Origin: Spirodela intermedia
Lineage: Eukaryota; Streptophyta; Magnoliopsida; Alismatales; Araceae
Length of the DNA: 64,000 nt
Direction: 5' to 3'
Assembly: GCA_902729315.2 (NCBI GenBank)
Contig: LR746269.1
Span: forward strand, 315,001-379,000
Shown: positions 21,297 to 31,984 of the stretch, piece by piece
Layout of the letters: the number at the start of each line of letters is the position of its first letter
Numbering within the stretch: the stretch's first letter is position 1
Program-made: the position numbers and the translations under genes
Notes under the pieces: generated by a model
What the model saw: the letters and a program-made list of their open reading frames with translations, nothing else
Database searches by the model: none
Told to the model about the DNA's origin: nothing

Positions 21297-22392
21297 TACA
21301 GATTTGGGGAGAGTTTCTCCTTATTGTTCCTTTGCTTCTTAGTTCTTTATATCCCACTATTGGTCATCAGCTTTGTCTTCTTCATGTGTATAAAGGCATT
21401 TGAACCTATGGAGTAGACCATATTTATTGTTGTAGTGAAAATAAAAGTATTTTTCTTGGCATGCTTATAACTTTGCCTATATCAAATTTAACCTCTTCAT
21501 TTATGATCACATGGCAACCTCTAGATTTCACATGTCTCATGTTTGCTGTCCCACTATTGAAGTAGTTGCTGACCTACTTTGCTGCAAATATCGATTTTGA
21601 TGTGCATATGGTCTATCTTACTATTCATTTCTCCACCATGTGTTTGTTACTAGTTGTTGTACTATGTTCAATTTTTTGACAACCCCTAGATTCTATGTTA
21701 ACCAACAAGTGATGGAGTTTCTATTCAGTCATTTAGGAAAAACTCATACTCTCGCGCAATCCCACAATCCAAATCTTGTATTTCTTGGGAAATAAGTCAT
21801 TTGACCTTTGATAGAATTGCTCAGTTCAACTTGTTTGAGCTACAAAAATCAGTGGTGCACACTGCTTGAAGAGAACAAGCCAAAACGTATGAGTAACTAC
21901 TTCTTGAGGTCTGGCCAATCAATCCTTGAAAGGTAACTGTTTATTGTCGACATGTACCATCTTCCTATTCCTTCACTACTCAGCAATGCATCTTGAAATA
22001 CAGTTCAACACGAAATATCCACCCCTTTTGAGTTGGCCATGTTGAAAGGAGAAAGTTCCTATCATCTTCCTCGTTTTCCACGCTCCCCACCCACGTAGGG
22101 TTCAAAAGATATGCCGAATGTCGCTCCTTCTTATGATTTCGTCACTAGATGAGGAGATTGGTCACATGCTGGGCCGGCCCATGATCATCGTCGATCTGGT
22201 CCCCCTTTCTTGTGAACCACACTCTTTTCTCTTGATTCAATCGTTGGAGTAGATGATCAAACAGATGAGAGAAGTCTTCTTGTGAATTTCATGTTTCTTC
22301 CTTCAAGATAGTGATGACAATTTTGATTTTTTCTCTCGTTCTCAATAGATTTTAGGCTGTTATTTTGGAACTTGAGTGTCGTCTCTCCCTGG

Positions 22393-22410
22393 CCATCGGC
22401 TCTAATACCA
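22393..22410 (-). other. gypsy primer-binding site
   Basis: The minus strand reads TGGTATTAGAGCCGATGG, one transition from the usual TGGTATCAGAGC complement of initiator-Met tRNA. It lies three bases after the LTR end (CA at 22,415-22,414). Confidence 0.7.
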
Positions 22411-22413
22411 ACA

Positions 22414-22620
22414 TGGTATGACTCCTTCCTCCAGCTGCCAAGAGAAGGGTTGGAAAAGAGAAGAAACTGGATATATATTCAGATAGATCATGAAATAAAT
22501 AAGGTTTCACAGAACCCTAACAGAACCCAAGAAGTAGTTCGAGAAGCTCCCATCCCCTCCCTAGCTTGATTGAGCCCTAGCATCCTGTTCTCCAGAAGAT
22601 GGATGTCTCTCTCATGTGTT
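22414..22620 (-). repeat. 5' LTR of the gypsy element (outer end uncertain)
   Basis: The inner edge is fixed by the primer site and by similarity to 18,112-18,235. The outer edge is a guess because the 3' copy is truncated; the LTR may extend further toward 22,900. Confidence 0.5.
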
Positions 22621-23363
22621 CGAGGGTCCTTAATACCCTACCCATATACAATGATCTATCTGCCCCTCTCTCATCCTGTTCACCCTTTCAGTGGCGTCGT
22701 GAAAAGGGTTTGTCTGCTGGTTTTGGTGCTGTTAGAGATGCCATAACCGAGCATGTTCTTAAGAAAAGGTGAAACCTCCACACAACTCAGGAGACAAAGA
22801 GCAATCCCCAGTTTTTCGTTCAAGTTAAATAAAAAGCCCAACCAGGCCCCAAAACCAATAGCCATCTCTTTTCTCATATAAACCCCAAGATCCAATAAAT
22901 TTAGAACAGAACCACGAACAATGAACCTGTTTCAGAGCCTGATATGCTTGATTCCCTCTCTCCTTCTCGGAAAATCAGTCCTCCTAAGACCCAGTCATCA
23001 GACCCACAAGCTTCTGATGCCTGTCAATATCAAGGCTAGTAGAGTGATGATTTATAAATACAAATCGAATGAACAGAGGGAAATTACGTATTACAATCCA
23101 CATAAAGCTCACGTGAGAACTAAGCCAATATCAATTCTATAATTTGCAGCAATAACCAATAGATATATGTATACGAAATTTCCAAGAGGATGACAACTTC
23201 CCCCATTTCTTCTACACAAATTACAATGGGATCGTTGAATCAGCAAGATAAAACGCATGCAACAGTTGCTTTGTAACAATTTTCACCGTAAAAATATAAA
23301 TTTGCAACTTTTGGGACAAAAATGGACTAGTTAGACGAATGGTTTGAGTATAATCCCTCCGAA
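22621..23363. other. intergenic, 3' flank of the P-class PPR gene
   Basis: I see no conserved coding sequence. Short frames near 22,680-23,140 have no recognisable motif. Part of it may still belong to the gypsy LTR. Confidence 0.45.
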
Positions 23364-25175
23364 TCACATTCTCCTTAAGCTCACACTCTTCTTCTTTTGG
23401 CTTACCGCAAACCGCCTGGCCATGGCATGGTTGTAGAACCGCCTCATATGCTCTGAAAGCCTCTGGATGGCATGGAGGTTTCCAATTTCGGCCAGCTGTG
23501 AGAGCAAAGAATCGAATTTTTTATATGGCAGTTTGATACCGCAGTCTATCACCTCACCCAGGAGGAGACACGCTTGATCTGATCTTTCACAGCCAAACAA
23601 CCCATCGATCATGATGCAGTAGGTATCAACGTCCCGTTGGCATCGCCTCCGGTCCATTTCGCACCAGATTGCAGAAGCCCTATCCGGTTCCCTCATCTCA
23701 TAAAACATCCTGATCAGCATATTATAAGTATGAACACTCGGCTCACAATCCAGCTCAATCATTCTCTCACAGAGCATCAGTGCTTCCTCGGCCTTCTTCA
23801 AGTCACAGAGAACCCTGATGAAGCAATTATAGGTGAGTATATCCGGAGGGTAACCTTTGTTGCCCATTTCTTCAAATAGCTTGTAGGCTTCTTCGAGCCT
23901 TCCGACCAAACACAACCCTTCAATCAGCTCCTTGTACGTTGAAACATCAGGGAGGCACCCGGTGCTTCTCATATCGGACAGGAGCTTAAAGCACTCGTCC
24001 ATCTGATTGGCCTTGGCAAGCGCTACGATCATAACAGAATAGGTCTTGGCGGTGGGTGAAGAGATGGTGGAGCCCTTTGTTCTCATGAACTCAAACAGCT
24101 CTCTCGCCTCTGATATCATCCCCGCACTGCAGAAGGCATCAATTGCCGCATTGTAAGTGAAGTTCTCTGGGGTGTGACCCATCTGTAGCATTTCCTCTAA
24201 CACCTTCATTGCCTTTCCGGGGTCCCTCACTCTGCACCACCCGAAAAAGAGAATGTTGTAGGTGTCTGCGTCGGGGGCGAGCTTGTTCTTGACTCGTTGG
24301 AGCAGAGTTTCTGCTTCCCTCGGTAGATTACATTTGCACAGAGAATCCAGAAGCAGATTGAAGGCATGGATCTCAGGCTGGTTCTTCAATTTTATCTTCT
24401 TCTTCTTGGCAAACTTATGAACACGTGTCAGGTGCTTCTCCGTGTAGGCTCTCAGGATGCCCAGAAGGGCTTCCACGGGCACTGCCGCCTTGTTCGTTCT
24501 CTTCATGTAATCCAAGATGTCACAAACGACGCCGAACTGTTTCGCCTTGTATTTCGTGCTTGATAATATGTCTATCATGTCATTGTACGTCTGCCGCTCG
24601 TGGGTGTAGCCGCCTTCTTGATTTCCAGCCCAGGTGAAGAACCTGAAAGCTAGTTTCTCGTCGTAACGGAGCCTTTTGATAACCCCGTCCACAAATTCGG
24701 TCGTTAGTTGTACATCGAGCGCATCCAGGGCCTTCTCCAGATCCTGGGCACCGTCGGAATTTGACAATATGATTTCGTGCGCCTTCTCGGAGTCAACGAC
24801 TGGAGGGTTTTCGTCGGACTGTTCCGACCTAGGGTCTGAGGATGGAGCTGTCGAGGAAGATGACGACCCGCAGAAGGGCCTGGAGCTTGGAGAGGTATTT
24901 GACAGAAGCAACCATGGCGAGCGAGAATTCAGAAAAAAGTTCGGAGGATGGACTAAATCCGGGCGATCGGAACAGGAATGCCCGGGTGATTTGGAACCGA
25001 CTGGACGAAGATTCAACTCAGTCGAAAATGGAGACCCCGAGAACAATGGAGACGAGACTCCCCGACACGAGATAAACGGCCATGGCCGGTCTCTCAGCCC
25101 CGACACTGGGCGGGAGCCGCAGATGCAGCGCCGAATCCAGAAACCAGAGGAACAGAAAGGCGAGTAGAGCTTCAT
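23364..25175 (-). CDS. P-class pentatricopeptide repeat protein, about 603 aa
   Basis: This single exon encodes a P-class PPR protein: an organellar RNA-binding protein expected to act in RNA stability, processing or translation. After a Ser/Arg-rich leader typical of a mitochondrial presequence (residues 1 to about 110) come about ten 35-residue repeats, e.g. PEIHAFNLLLDSLCKCNLPR, DADTYNILFFGWCRVRDPGK, ENFTYNAAIDAFCSAGMISE, DVSTYKELIEGLCLVGRLEE, DILTYNCFIRVLCDLKKAEE and SVHTYNMLIRMFYEMREPDR. No E or DYW extension is present; the end is basic (KKKSVSLRRM). I chose the ATG at 25175 because it starts the presequence-like MKLYSPFCSSGFWIRR. Another in-frame ATG lies at 25223. The arrangement resembles Arabidopsis At1g73400, from memory only. 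Confidence 0.9.
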   Translation of the reverse strand: MKLYSPFCSSGFWIRRCICGSRPVSGLRDRPWPFISCRGVSSPLFSGSPFSTELNLRPVGSKSPGHSCSDRPDLVHPPNFFLNSRSPWLLLSNTSPSSRPFCGSSSSSTAPSSDPRSEQSDENPPVVDSEKAHEIILSNSDGAQDLEKALDALDVQLTTEFVDGVIKRLRYDEKLAFRFFTWAGNQEGGYTHERQTYNDMIDILSSTKYKAKQFGVVCDILDYMKRTNKAAVPVEALLGILRAYTEKHLTRVHKFAKKKKIKLKNQPEIHAFNLLLDSLCKCNLPREAETLLQRVKNKLAPDADTYNILFFGWCRVRDPGKAMKVLEEMLQMGHTPENFTYNAAIDAFCSAGMISEARELFEFMRTKGSTISSPTAKTYSVMIVALAKANQMDECFKLLSDMRSTGCLPDVSTYKELIEGLCLVGRLEEAYKLFEEMGNKGYPPDILTYNCFIRVLCDLKKAEEALMLCERMIELDCEPSVHTYNMLIRMFYEMREPDRASAIWCEMDRRRCQRDVDTYCIMIDGLFGCERSDQACLLLGEVIDCGIKLPYKKFDSLLSQLAEIGNLHAIQRLSEHMRRFYNHAMARRFAVSQKKKSVSLRRM

Positions 25176-25223
25176 TAACCCATCTAACTTCCCATAAAAT
25201 AAATCAAAGGAAAACAGCAACAA

Positions 25224-26905
25224 TCGGACAATCTATCGACGAACGAGGAAGGAACCAACTAACGCACGCACCACGATAATGACTGGTTTCGATGTCACTG
25301 ACTTGAACTCCTCTGAGAACACGCCGGCGAACGAGACGATCTCTTCACTCCCCAGCTCGAATTCGCAGACCATCTTCTTCGACGACGAGGATTCGACTTC
25401 TCATAGAAGCCCCTGGGCATGGCGGCCGCTGTAAATTCTAGACTTTGGCGAGGGCAGAAAAGCGTGGTCTCCCCCGTCGCGTACAAATCTTTAGAATCCA
25501 TTCCGAGAAAGAGTTCCAGAAATTCCGTAAAAATATTATCATTAAAATAAAGTTATTTTTGGTTTCATTTATTGCATTTGAGAGTCGCTGCGCGAGATAG
25601 CAACATTTACTAAGAAAGTGATTAAAAATAATATGTAAAATGAATAATTAATATTTAAATAATTTAAATAATATTTTCTTAAATATTAAAACTCGAAGTT
25701 GCTATAAATGAAAGCAACTTCTATTGGGACAGTCATAAATAATAATTAATTAAATATTACCGGCTGGGAGGGATAAAATCTAGATGAGGTCAAAGTTTCT
25801 AATACTTTATTTTTCATAGCACACCTTTTATAGTAATACCAGTTATATTTTGACGAAAATATCGACCCGATGAAGGGCTTTTTAGTATTTTATTTTATTT
25901 TAAACATGGAAATGACCACATATAATAATATAAATTATATTTTTCTATTGCTCCCTTCCCTCATAGGGATATAGATGATGGGTTATTTTATTAAATCATA
26001 TTCCATTGATTTTGACCATTTTATGGGAGTAATTTATTAAAAAAATTAAAAAAAACATTTTACAGCACATAAACGCAAGTCGACGTGGAGTCGTCGCCAC
26101 CAATATTTTGGTTTATTGGGAATTTAGTCGTGTACTCGTCCCACGTGTAAATTTTTCAGCCGTCCCTTTCTCGACAGCTCTGGGACGTACCATCGTCTTA
26201 CGTCTAACTGGGGCCAGACCGCTTAACGGTCTGATTTGATTGGTTGAGCGGTTTGACCAGGTGACCCCACCAAGCCGAACCGACCTCCAGAGCTGACCAT
26301 CCCCGCTGAGGATTTCTATCCGATGGAAGAGATGACGTGGCCATGGATTTAAGAGTGCGACTCGGCACGTGTACGAAGAGAGCGGGAAGTTACCGGCACG
26401 TGTTAGGCGGGCAATGCCCAGCCATTTAGTTCCTTCCTCTCTCTCTCTCTCCGAATTTCTGCAGACCGTGGCGATCGGAGATTCGTCGGAGCAGTTCTTC
26501 CGGGGGGTAGAGGAAACAGATCGAAGACGAGCTTTTCTTCTTCTTCAATGACGGTTCCATTGCGAATGGCGGATGGAGGTCCGACGAGTTGAAGGCAGAA
26601 GCTCGTCGAGATCCCCCGGGGCGTGGTGGCGGGAGGATACTGGGATTTGAGGCGGAGAGACTTTTCGCGGAGGCGAGAGGGGTTTCTGCATCGGTGAAGC
26701 GTAGGTCAGGCCGAGGGGTGTGAGCAAGGCGTTTCCGGAGATATTCCGTGTCGCGGCTGGGAAAGATCTGAAACAGCGTGGAAAACGAGAGCGGAGGAGA
26801 GGTTGAAGTTGCAGTTCGGCTCTGGGTTTTGTCTTGTTTGATTGAAGGGGGGTTGGCGGTGGTGGGGGTGGGGGTGGTTATCGTTGTCTGGTCGTCGAGA
26901 TCGGC
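25224..26905. other. divergent promoter region between PPR and DnaJ genes
   Basis: The left ~300 bp are the presumed leader of the PPR gene and contain an unconserved 68-codon frame at 25295-25501. The middle (25,510-26,060) is AT-rich. The right part is the GC-rich DnaJ promoter and leader, with three G-box cores and a short CT run at 26,437-26,451. Confidence 0.6.
26142..26402. promoter_or_regulatory. three G-box cores upstream of the DnaJ gene
   Basis: CACGTG occurs at 26142-26147, 26366-26371 and 26397-26402, about 500-760 bp upstream of the DnaJ ATG. I did not find clear tandem nGAAn heat-shock elements by eye. Confidence 0.45.
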
Positions 26906-29900
26906 ATGGGCGTCGATTACTACAATATCCTCAAGGTGAACCGTAGCGCGACCGATGACGATCTCAAAAAGTCGTATCGGCGGATGGCAATGAAATGGCA
27001 CCCCGACAAGAACCCAAACAACAAGAAAGAAGCAGAGGCCAAGTTCAAGAAAATATCAGAGGCATATGAGGTTAGCTTCTTTGATCATTTCTGGTCTCCT
27101 ATTTCTCTGTCATCCGAATCTATTTCTTTTAAAACTTTCCGTGGAAAGAGAATTCAAGTAGAAGGGTGCATTGGACGGTAGCTCTTGTACAAGGAGCATA
27201 GAATTCGGAGCGTTTTGCCTGATGTCGTATCATCCTTTTATCTATAAATTTTGCAAACCAATTTTTTGATAATTTATATATATATTTTTTTGCCTGATGT
27301 CGTATCGCCAATTTATTCAAGATGAAATCCGAAGTTAAGTTCATGTGTTTTTTATTTTAAGGAATTTATCGTATATTAAATGATAGTACCTGAAGAAATT
27401 CTGGAGTGCACGAATTTACCTTGAATTTTGGTATGCGATTTTCGAAATTTTGTTAGTCTAATAAAATAAAATCCGAAAAATTCACTTTTATGGAACGAGT
27501 AGTAATTTTTTTTTGTCTCGATTAAAATACTATTATTTAGTTTATTTTGAATTAAAAAAGCTATAGAAGGGAAGAATTTACAGGGTGCAAACACATTCTA
27601 AATTTCTTTAGTCTTGGTTTAGGTCCTAAGTGATCCACAAAAAAGGGCAGTGTATGATCAATATGGAGAAGAGGGCTTGAAGGGTATTCCCCCGCCTGGT
27701 TCTGCGAGTGCACCTTCGTACTCAAATGGAGCCAGCGACTTCCATTTCAACCCCCGAAATGCAGAGGATATATTTGCTGAATTCTTTGGGACCAATCCAT
27801 TTGGTTTTGGTTCTATGGGTCATTCTAGGTCCACTAGATTTCAAGCAGACGGTGGTGGGATGTTTGGTGGTTTTGGTAGGGCGGACAACATATTCAGGTC
27901 TCACTCTGAAGGGCCTGGTGCTGGTCCTGGAGGTGCACACCGGAAGGCGGCGCCTGTTGAGAGTAAACTGGCTTGCAGTCTTGAAGAGCTCTATGGTGGG
28001 TCAACAAGGAAGATGAAGATCTCCCGGAATATCACTGATGCTAACGGGTACGAGCTTTTACATTTAAGATTTTTTCATGCTCTTGAATTTCAGGTATTTC
28101 TTTTAGGACTGCCGAGTTGTGTTGTTTGCTAAATTATTTGTTTTTTGTTGCAAACGCTCGTGGTTGAAAAATATTAGTAGATAAATTTTCTATTCTCCCT
28201 TGAAGAGTATTTGTTCCCATGCTTGCATAAACATGTAATTATGACAAACACCATGATTATGACGATATTTTTACCTAGTTCGTATAGGCATATAAGAGTC
28301 AGCCCTCAATGAGTTCACTTTCACAGGGCGTCCATTTAATGTCGATGGGAAGAGTTTAAAAGAAGTTCTCACAAAAGGCACTCCGTGGAATGCCACAATG
28401 ATGCTCAAATACGCGTCTAATCTTAAAACCACTCGAGGGGAAGGCTAAGCTGAGAAGTTCAAACCACCGGCCTATCAAGTTCAGTTCTCTGGTCCCTTTC
28501 TGCCATTTGCACCACAAAAGCCGCACTCGAGGAGCCTTGTCTTTTTGATCTCTGGTCAGGTCTTGAAACGCTTAGAGGCATCGTGTTTGTCTTTTTGTTC
28601 ATGACTAAGTTGCAATTATCATTGACTTTTCACCACGTGTTTCGGGCTTCGGAAGCTGCTTTTTAGTGTGATCGAGTTATTTCTGTCATGCATGCAGCTC
28701 TTTGTTGAGCTCATAGGAGAGGATTTCTTTCGTGATGGGGGTGATGAATTATGGCGTTTCGGGTTCAGTGATGCTAAACAAGGTTTCCAGAATGAAGATT
28801 TCTTCCGACTTCATATGTCGGTGACTTCAAATTAACAAGCAAATCTGCATTATTTTTTAGTGCCAGAATATGTTCAGTTCATATTTTGAAGCGATGAACT
28901 CTTGATAATATTACATCCGAAGATATTGTTTAATCCTAAATTGCTTGTCGTACTTTTCGGCATCTGGAGGCCATATTTGTTTCTTTTACGTTGTCTTTGG
29001 ACTTACCCTTTTACCATGAGTATCTGAGACGTCGAGCCCATAATTATATTATCCAGTGGCAGATCAACATCCGTTGACTATCTTTTGTATATCTTCTACG
29101 ACTAAAAGCAACGGCTGCACTTATTGACCTCCGCTCACACCTATCACTGGCTTGTCTTGTCTTATTGTCTGCCCAAAGCCTCATTTTTTATCTATTTAAC
29201 TCAATAAATAGATTATTTAGTTGGACTTTTGTGTTATATGCCCCCGAAGATGGTGATCTTCAGATGTACGGTCATTGGCCCCACACTTGACTCGTTTGAT
29301 AGAAGCAGTCAAAAGAGGTTCATTGGTTCATCTCTGCTGAATTAGCCGCACTGGGTCATATATGCCTTGGCCTCTCTTGGATTCTACCGAGTTCTGCTCT
29401 GACCTATTATATAGTCAACGAGATAGGAAAAGGGATTCCCTTCCTCATTCGAACGCCTGTCCTCTGGAAGCTTGTGCCCTTCTCCTGTGAATGAAACTTC
29501 ATCCCTCAAAGGATTAATTTTTCGTCTCGTAGCGGACTGTTCTGAAATTAAAATACTGAGATTATTAGCTTAGCTTCAGTTTTACACGTTGACCTATTTA
29601 TGGCTAATTATCCCTTCGGGCTCATCTTTTGACCATCGATTGCTGGCTGATGGCTATCAGTTGCTGATGCTCTCTGGGAGTAGAATCATCTCTATGATAG
29701 CTTGGATGCCGTGTCTCGTTCATCCGGATCAATTGAAAAGTGTTTTTTTCGGCCGAAAATCCATTGATGCAGCTGTAGATCCCAGCTATCTGCGCCGATT
29801 TCCCTTTCTAATATATATGTTCTCTCTCTCTCTCTCCCTCACTCTGTCGGATGCAGGCGCCTGGTGCAAGAGTCGGAAATCCTGACGATCGACGTGAAGC

Positions 29901-30301
29901 CGGGGTGGAAGAAGGGGACGAAGATCACATTCCCAGACAAGGGCAACGAACAGGCGAACCAGCTTCCGGCGGACCTGGTCTTTGTCATCGACGAGAAGCC
30001 TCACGAGGTCTTCAAAAGGGACGGCAACGACCTCGTCGTCCACCAGAAGATCCCCCTGGCGGAGGCGCTCGCCGGCACAACGCTGACCCTGCGGACCCTC
30101 GACGGCCGGGAACTCGCCGTCCCGGTGACCGACGTCGTCAGCCCCGGCTACGAGCTCGTCATCGCCAAGGAGGGTATGCCCATCGTCAGAGAACCAGGGA
30201 GGAGGGGGAACCTGAGGATCAAATTCGACGTCAAGTTCCCCTCCAAGCTCACCTCCGAGCAGCGCGCCGCCCTCAGGCGCATCCTCGCCGGCGAGCTCTG
30301 A
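26906..30301 (+). CDS. class II (DNAJB-type) HSP40 co-chaperone, 344 aa
   Basis: Three exons (26906-27070, 27623-28047, 29857-30301) join in frame to 344 residues, the usual size for DNAJB1/4-like plant proteins. The J-domain (residues 1 to about 70) has [20 protein letters not shown] and the catalytic HPD at 32-34. A Gly/Phe-rich linker follows ([26 protein letters not shown]). Two C-terminal substrate-binding barrels follow without a zinc finger ([60 protein letters not shown]). It stimulates HSP70 ATPase activity and delivers unfolded clients in the cytosol or nucleus. Intron 2 is about 1.8 kb and ends in a (CT)n polypyrimidine tract. Exon 3 is far more GC-rich at third positions than exons 1-2. 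Confidence 0.94.
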
Positions 30302-31145
30302 TGTGATGGGCGACCCATCTCCCCCCCTCTCTCTCTCTCTCTCTCTCTCTAAGTTATGAAGTCTGTCCAGAGCCAGAAGCGTTGGTTTTCTCCGTCCCCT
30401 TTGACCGATTATTTTTGCGCAAGATTGATTGATCGATTGCTGTTCCCCCTGGAGATCATCCGGAAGTTGTGTGTAATACGTTGCTTGTTTTTAGTGTAAT
30501 CCCTTTTGCGGTCTGCCTTGAAAGCCTCTGGATCGCTGTCTTCTTCATACCCGCATATCTCTGGATGATCTAATGCTCGCCTTTAATGCCTAAAGAGAGC
30601 GAGCTAGAATCATTAATGGCTACCGGGGGAGGGAGGGGGCGGGATGGCCGTCCGGTTCTTGAAGTGTTGACTATATGGACAGAGTAACATGTCCCATGGG
30701 TAATTCCAGTAAGGAATCTAATAGTGAATTTAATAGCTTCGGCTCACTCGAAATGGCATTTTTTGGGAGGCCATGATGGGGAGAATCAGAGGGGTCTCTG
30801 ATCCGGTCCACCAGGCGGCGCCGCCGCCAGTAGCTCCTCCTGTTACTCCTCATCATTGCTCCTTCTGGCAATGGCGGCCCAGCAACTCCGCCTAGCCATC
30901 TCTCGGACGTTACTGCTCCTGGGCGGCGCTGTCCCCCCGACGCGTACGATCCAACGGGGGCGGCGGAGCCCGCCGGAGCAAGCAACGGGGTCCTCCGTTC
31001 GATGTGTCGCCTCCCTTGTCTCTCGTGCCCCCGACCGGCGGCATCGGATCGCGCGCCGGCGACCTCCCCTCCCGTCGTTTTAGCTTGCAGGTTGCCGCTT
31101 GAGGGAGATCCATCTGGACCGAGGAAGAGAGAAGCCGGCTGGGGA
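30302..31145. other. DnaJ 3' flank and Aux/IAA promoter
   Basis: A (CT)n run lies at 30,328-30,350, just after the DnaJ stop codon. The GC-rich part before 31,146 is the presumed promoter and leader of the first Aux/IAA gene. No independent gene is supported. Confidence 0.55.
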
Positions 31146-31826
31146 ATGGCCGGCGGTGAGGCTATCATGACGGAGCTGAGGTTGGGGCCGCCAGGGGCAG
31201 CGCCGGAAAGCGAGGAGAGGAGGAGGGAGAAGATGAAGAAGAGGGCCTTCCCGGCGGTGGGGTGGCCGCCAGTGTGCTCCTACCGGCGGCGGAGGGCCAC
31301 CGGCGACTGGGGGGAGAAGAAGAAGAAGAAGAAGAAGATGGAGGAGGAGAAGAAGAAGAAGAAGAAGACGTACGTTAAGGTGAGCATGGACGGGGCGCCT
31401 TTCCTGCGCAAGCTGGAGCTCGACGCCTGCGAGGGCTACGCCGGCCTGACCGCCGCCGTCGATGAGCTCTTCGGCGTGGGTAATTTCTTCACCACTGAAA
31501 TCATTCCCCTATTCAGAAACACCTCCCCGGAGCTCAAATTAGAGGAAGCTCTCAGGTGGGTTGGCCCAAAACGAGTTCTCTCTGATCTACGAGGACAAGG
31601 AGGGCGACTGGTTGCTGGTCGGAGACGTGCCATGGAAGTGCGCTTCTTCTCCTCTTCTTTCTCCTCCGCTCCCCCGGCATGCTGGCCGGCGAGCATGCCA
31701 TCTAATCGGAATCGTTGTTTTCTTCCTCTTCGAATCGGTGGCAGGATGTTCACTGCGACCTGCAAGAGGCTAAGGAGCATGAAGAAATCCGAGGGGAAGA
31801 TCACCGCTACTTCGGGGCGCGTCTGA
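31146..31826 (+). CDS. short Aux/IAA-type auxin repressor, 165 aa
   Basis: Three exons (31146-31479, 31556-31637, 31745-31826) join in frame to 165 residues. Aux/IAA proteins are nuclear repressors that bind ARF transcription factors and are degraded via TIR1/AFB when auxin is present. Domain I is [10 protein letters not shown], so the EAR core is LRLGP (11-15) instead of LxLxL. The degron GWPPV is at 39-43, unusually close to domain I. A lysine tract (K58-64, then K69-74) precedes the PB1 domain [18 protein letters not shown], with Lys78 on the basic face. The acidic OPCA face is [16 protein letters not shown]. The PB1 core is shortened between the first helix and OPCA ([20 protein letters not shown]). 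The end is [18 protein letters not shown]. Introns are 76 and 107 bp. The gene is probably functional but divergent, or may be a decaying paralog. Confidence 0.82.
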   Translation: MAGGEAIMTELRLGPPGAAPESEERRREKMKKRAFPAVGWPPVCSYRRRRATGDWGEKKKKKKKMEEEKKKKKKTYVKVSMDGAPFLRKLELDACEGYAGLTAAVDELFGVGNFFTTEIIPLFRNTSPELKLEEALRWVGPKRVLSDLRGQGGRLVAGRRRAMEVRFFSSSFSSAPPACWPASMPSNRNRCFLPLRIGGRMFTATCKRLRSMKKSEGKITATSGRV

Positions 31827-31940
31827 GCTGCTCGCCGGACGTGAAGAAGACACGACGAGCTTGACCCATCCAAGCCCTTTTCTTACGTAGAAATACTAAA
31901 AATGTATCGAAATCATCAGGCACCTGCTTCATCCTCTCTC

Positions 31941-31984
<44 letters not shown>

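Larger units (their letters stand above)
18112..22620 (-). mobile_element. degenerate Ty3/gypsy LTR retrotransposon, with nested copia
   Basis: A dead Ty3/gypsy element runs on the minus strand. Evidence in element order: a tRNA-iMet-type primer site (22,393-22,410), a gag region with a decayed zinc-knuckle-like stretch (about 21,370-21,480), an aspartic protease domain (21,063-21,296), and reverse transcriptase fragments (about 18,235-18,851). Matching LTR ends begin at 22,414 (5' LTR) and 18,112 (3' LTR). RNase H and integrase are missing: the frame passes from the RT C-terminal region almost directly into LTR-like sequence near 18,235, so the 3' part is deleted. A separate copia remnant is inserted within RT (18,852-about 20,543). 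The upper boundary is approximate because I could not locate the LTR start. Multiple stops and frame changes make it non-functional. Confidence 0.8.

Noticed and set aside
25295-25501. 68-codon minus-strand frame upstream of the P-class PPR gene
   Set aside because: No recognisable domain; probably leader or promoter sequence.
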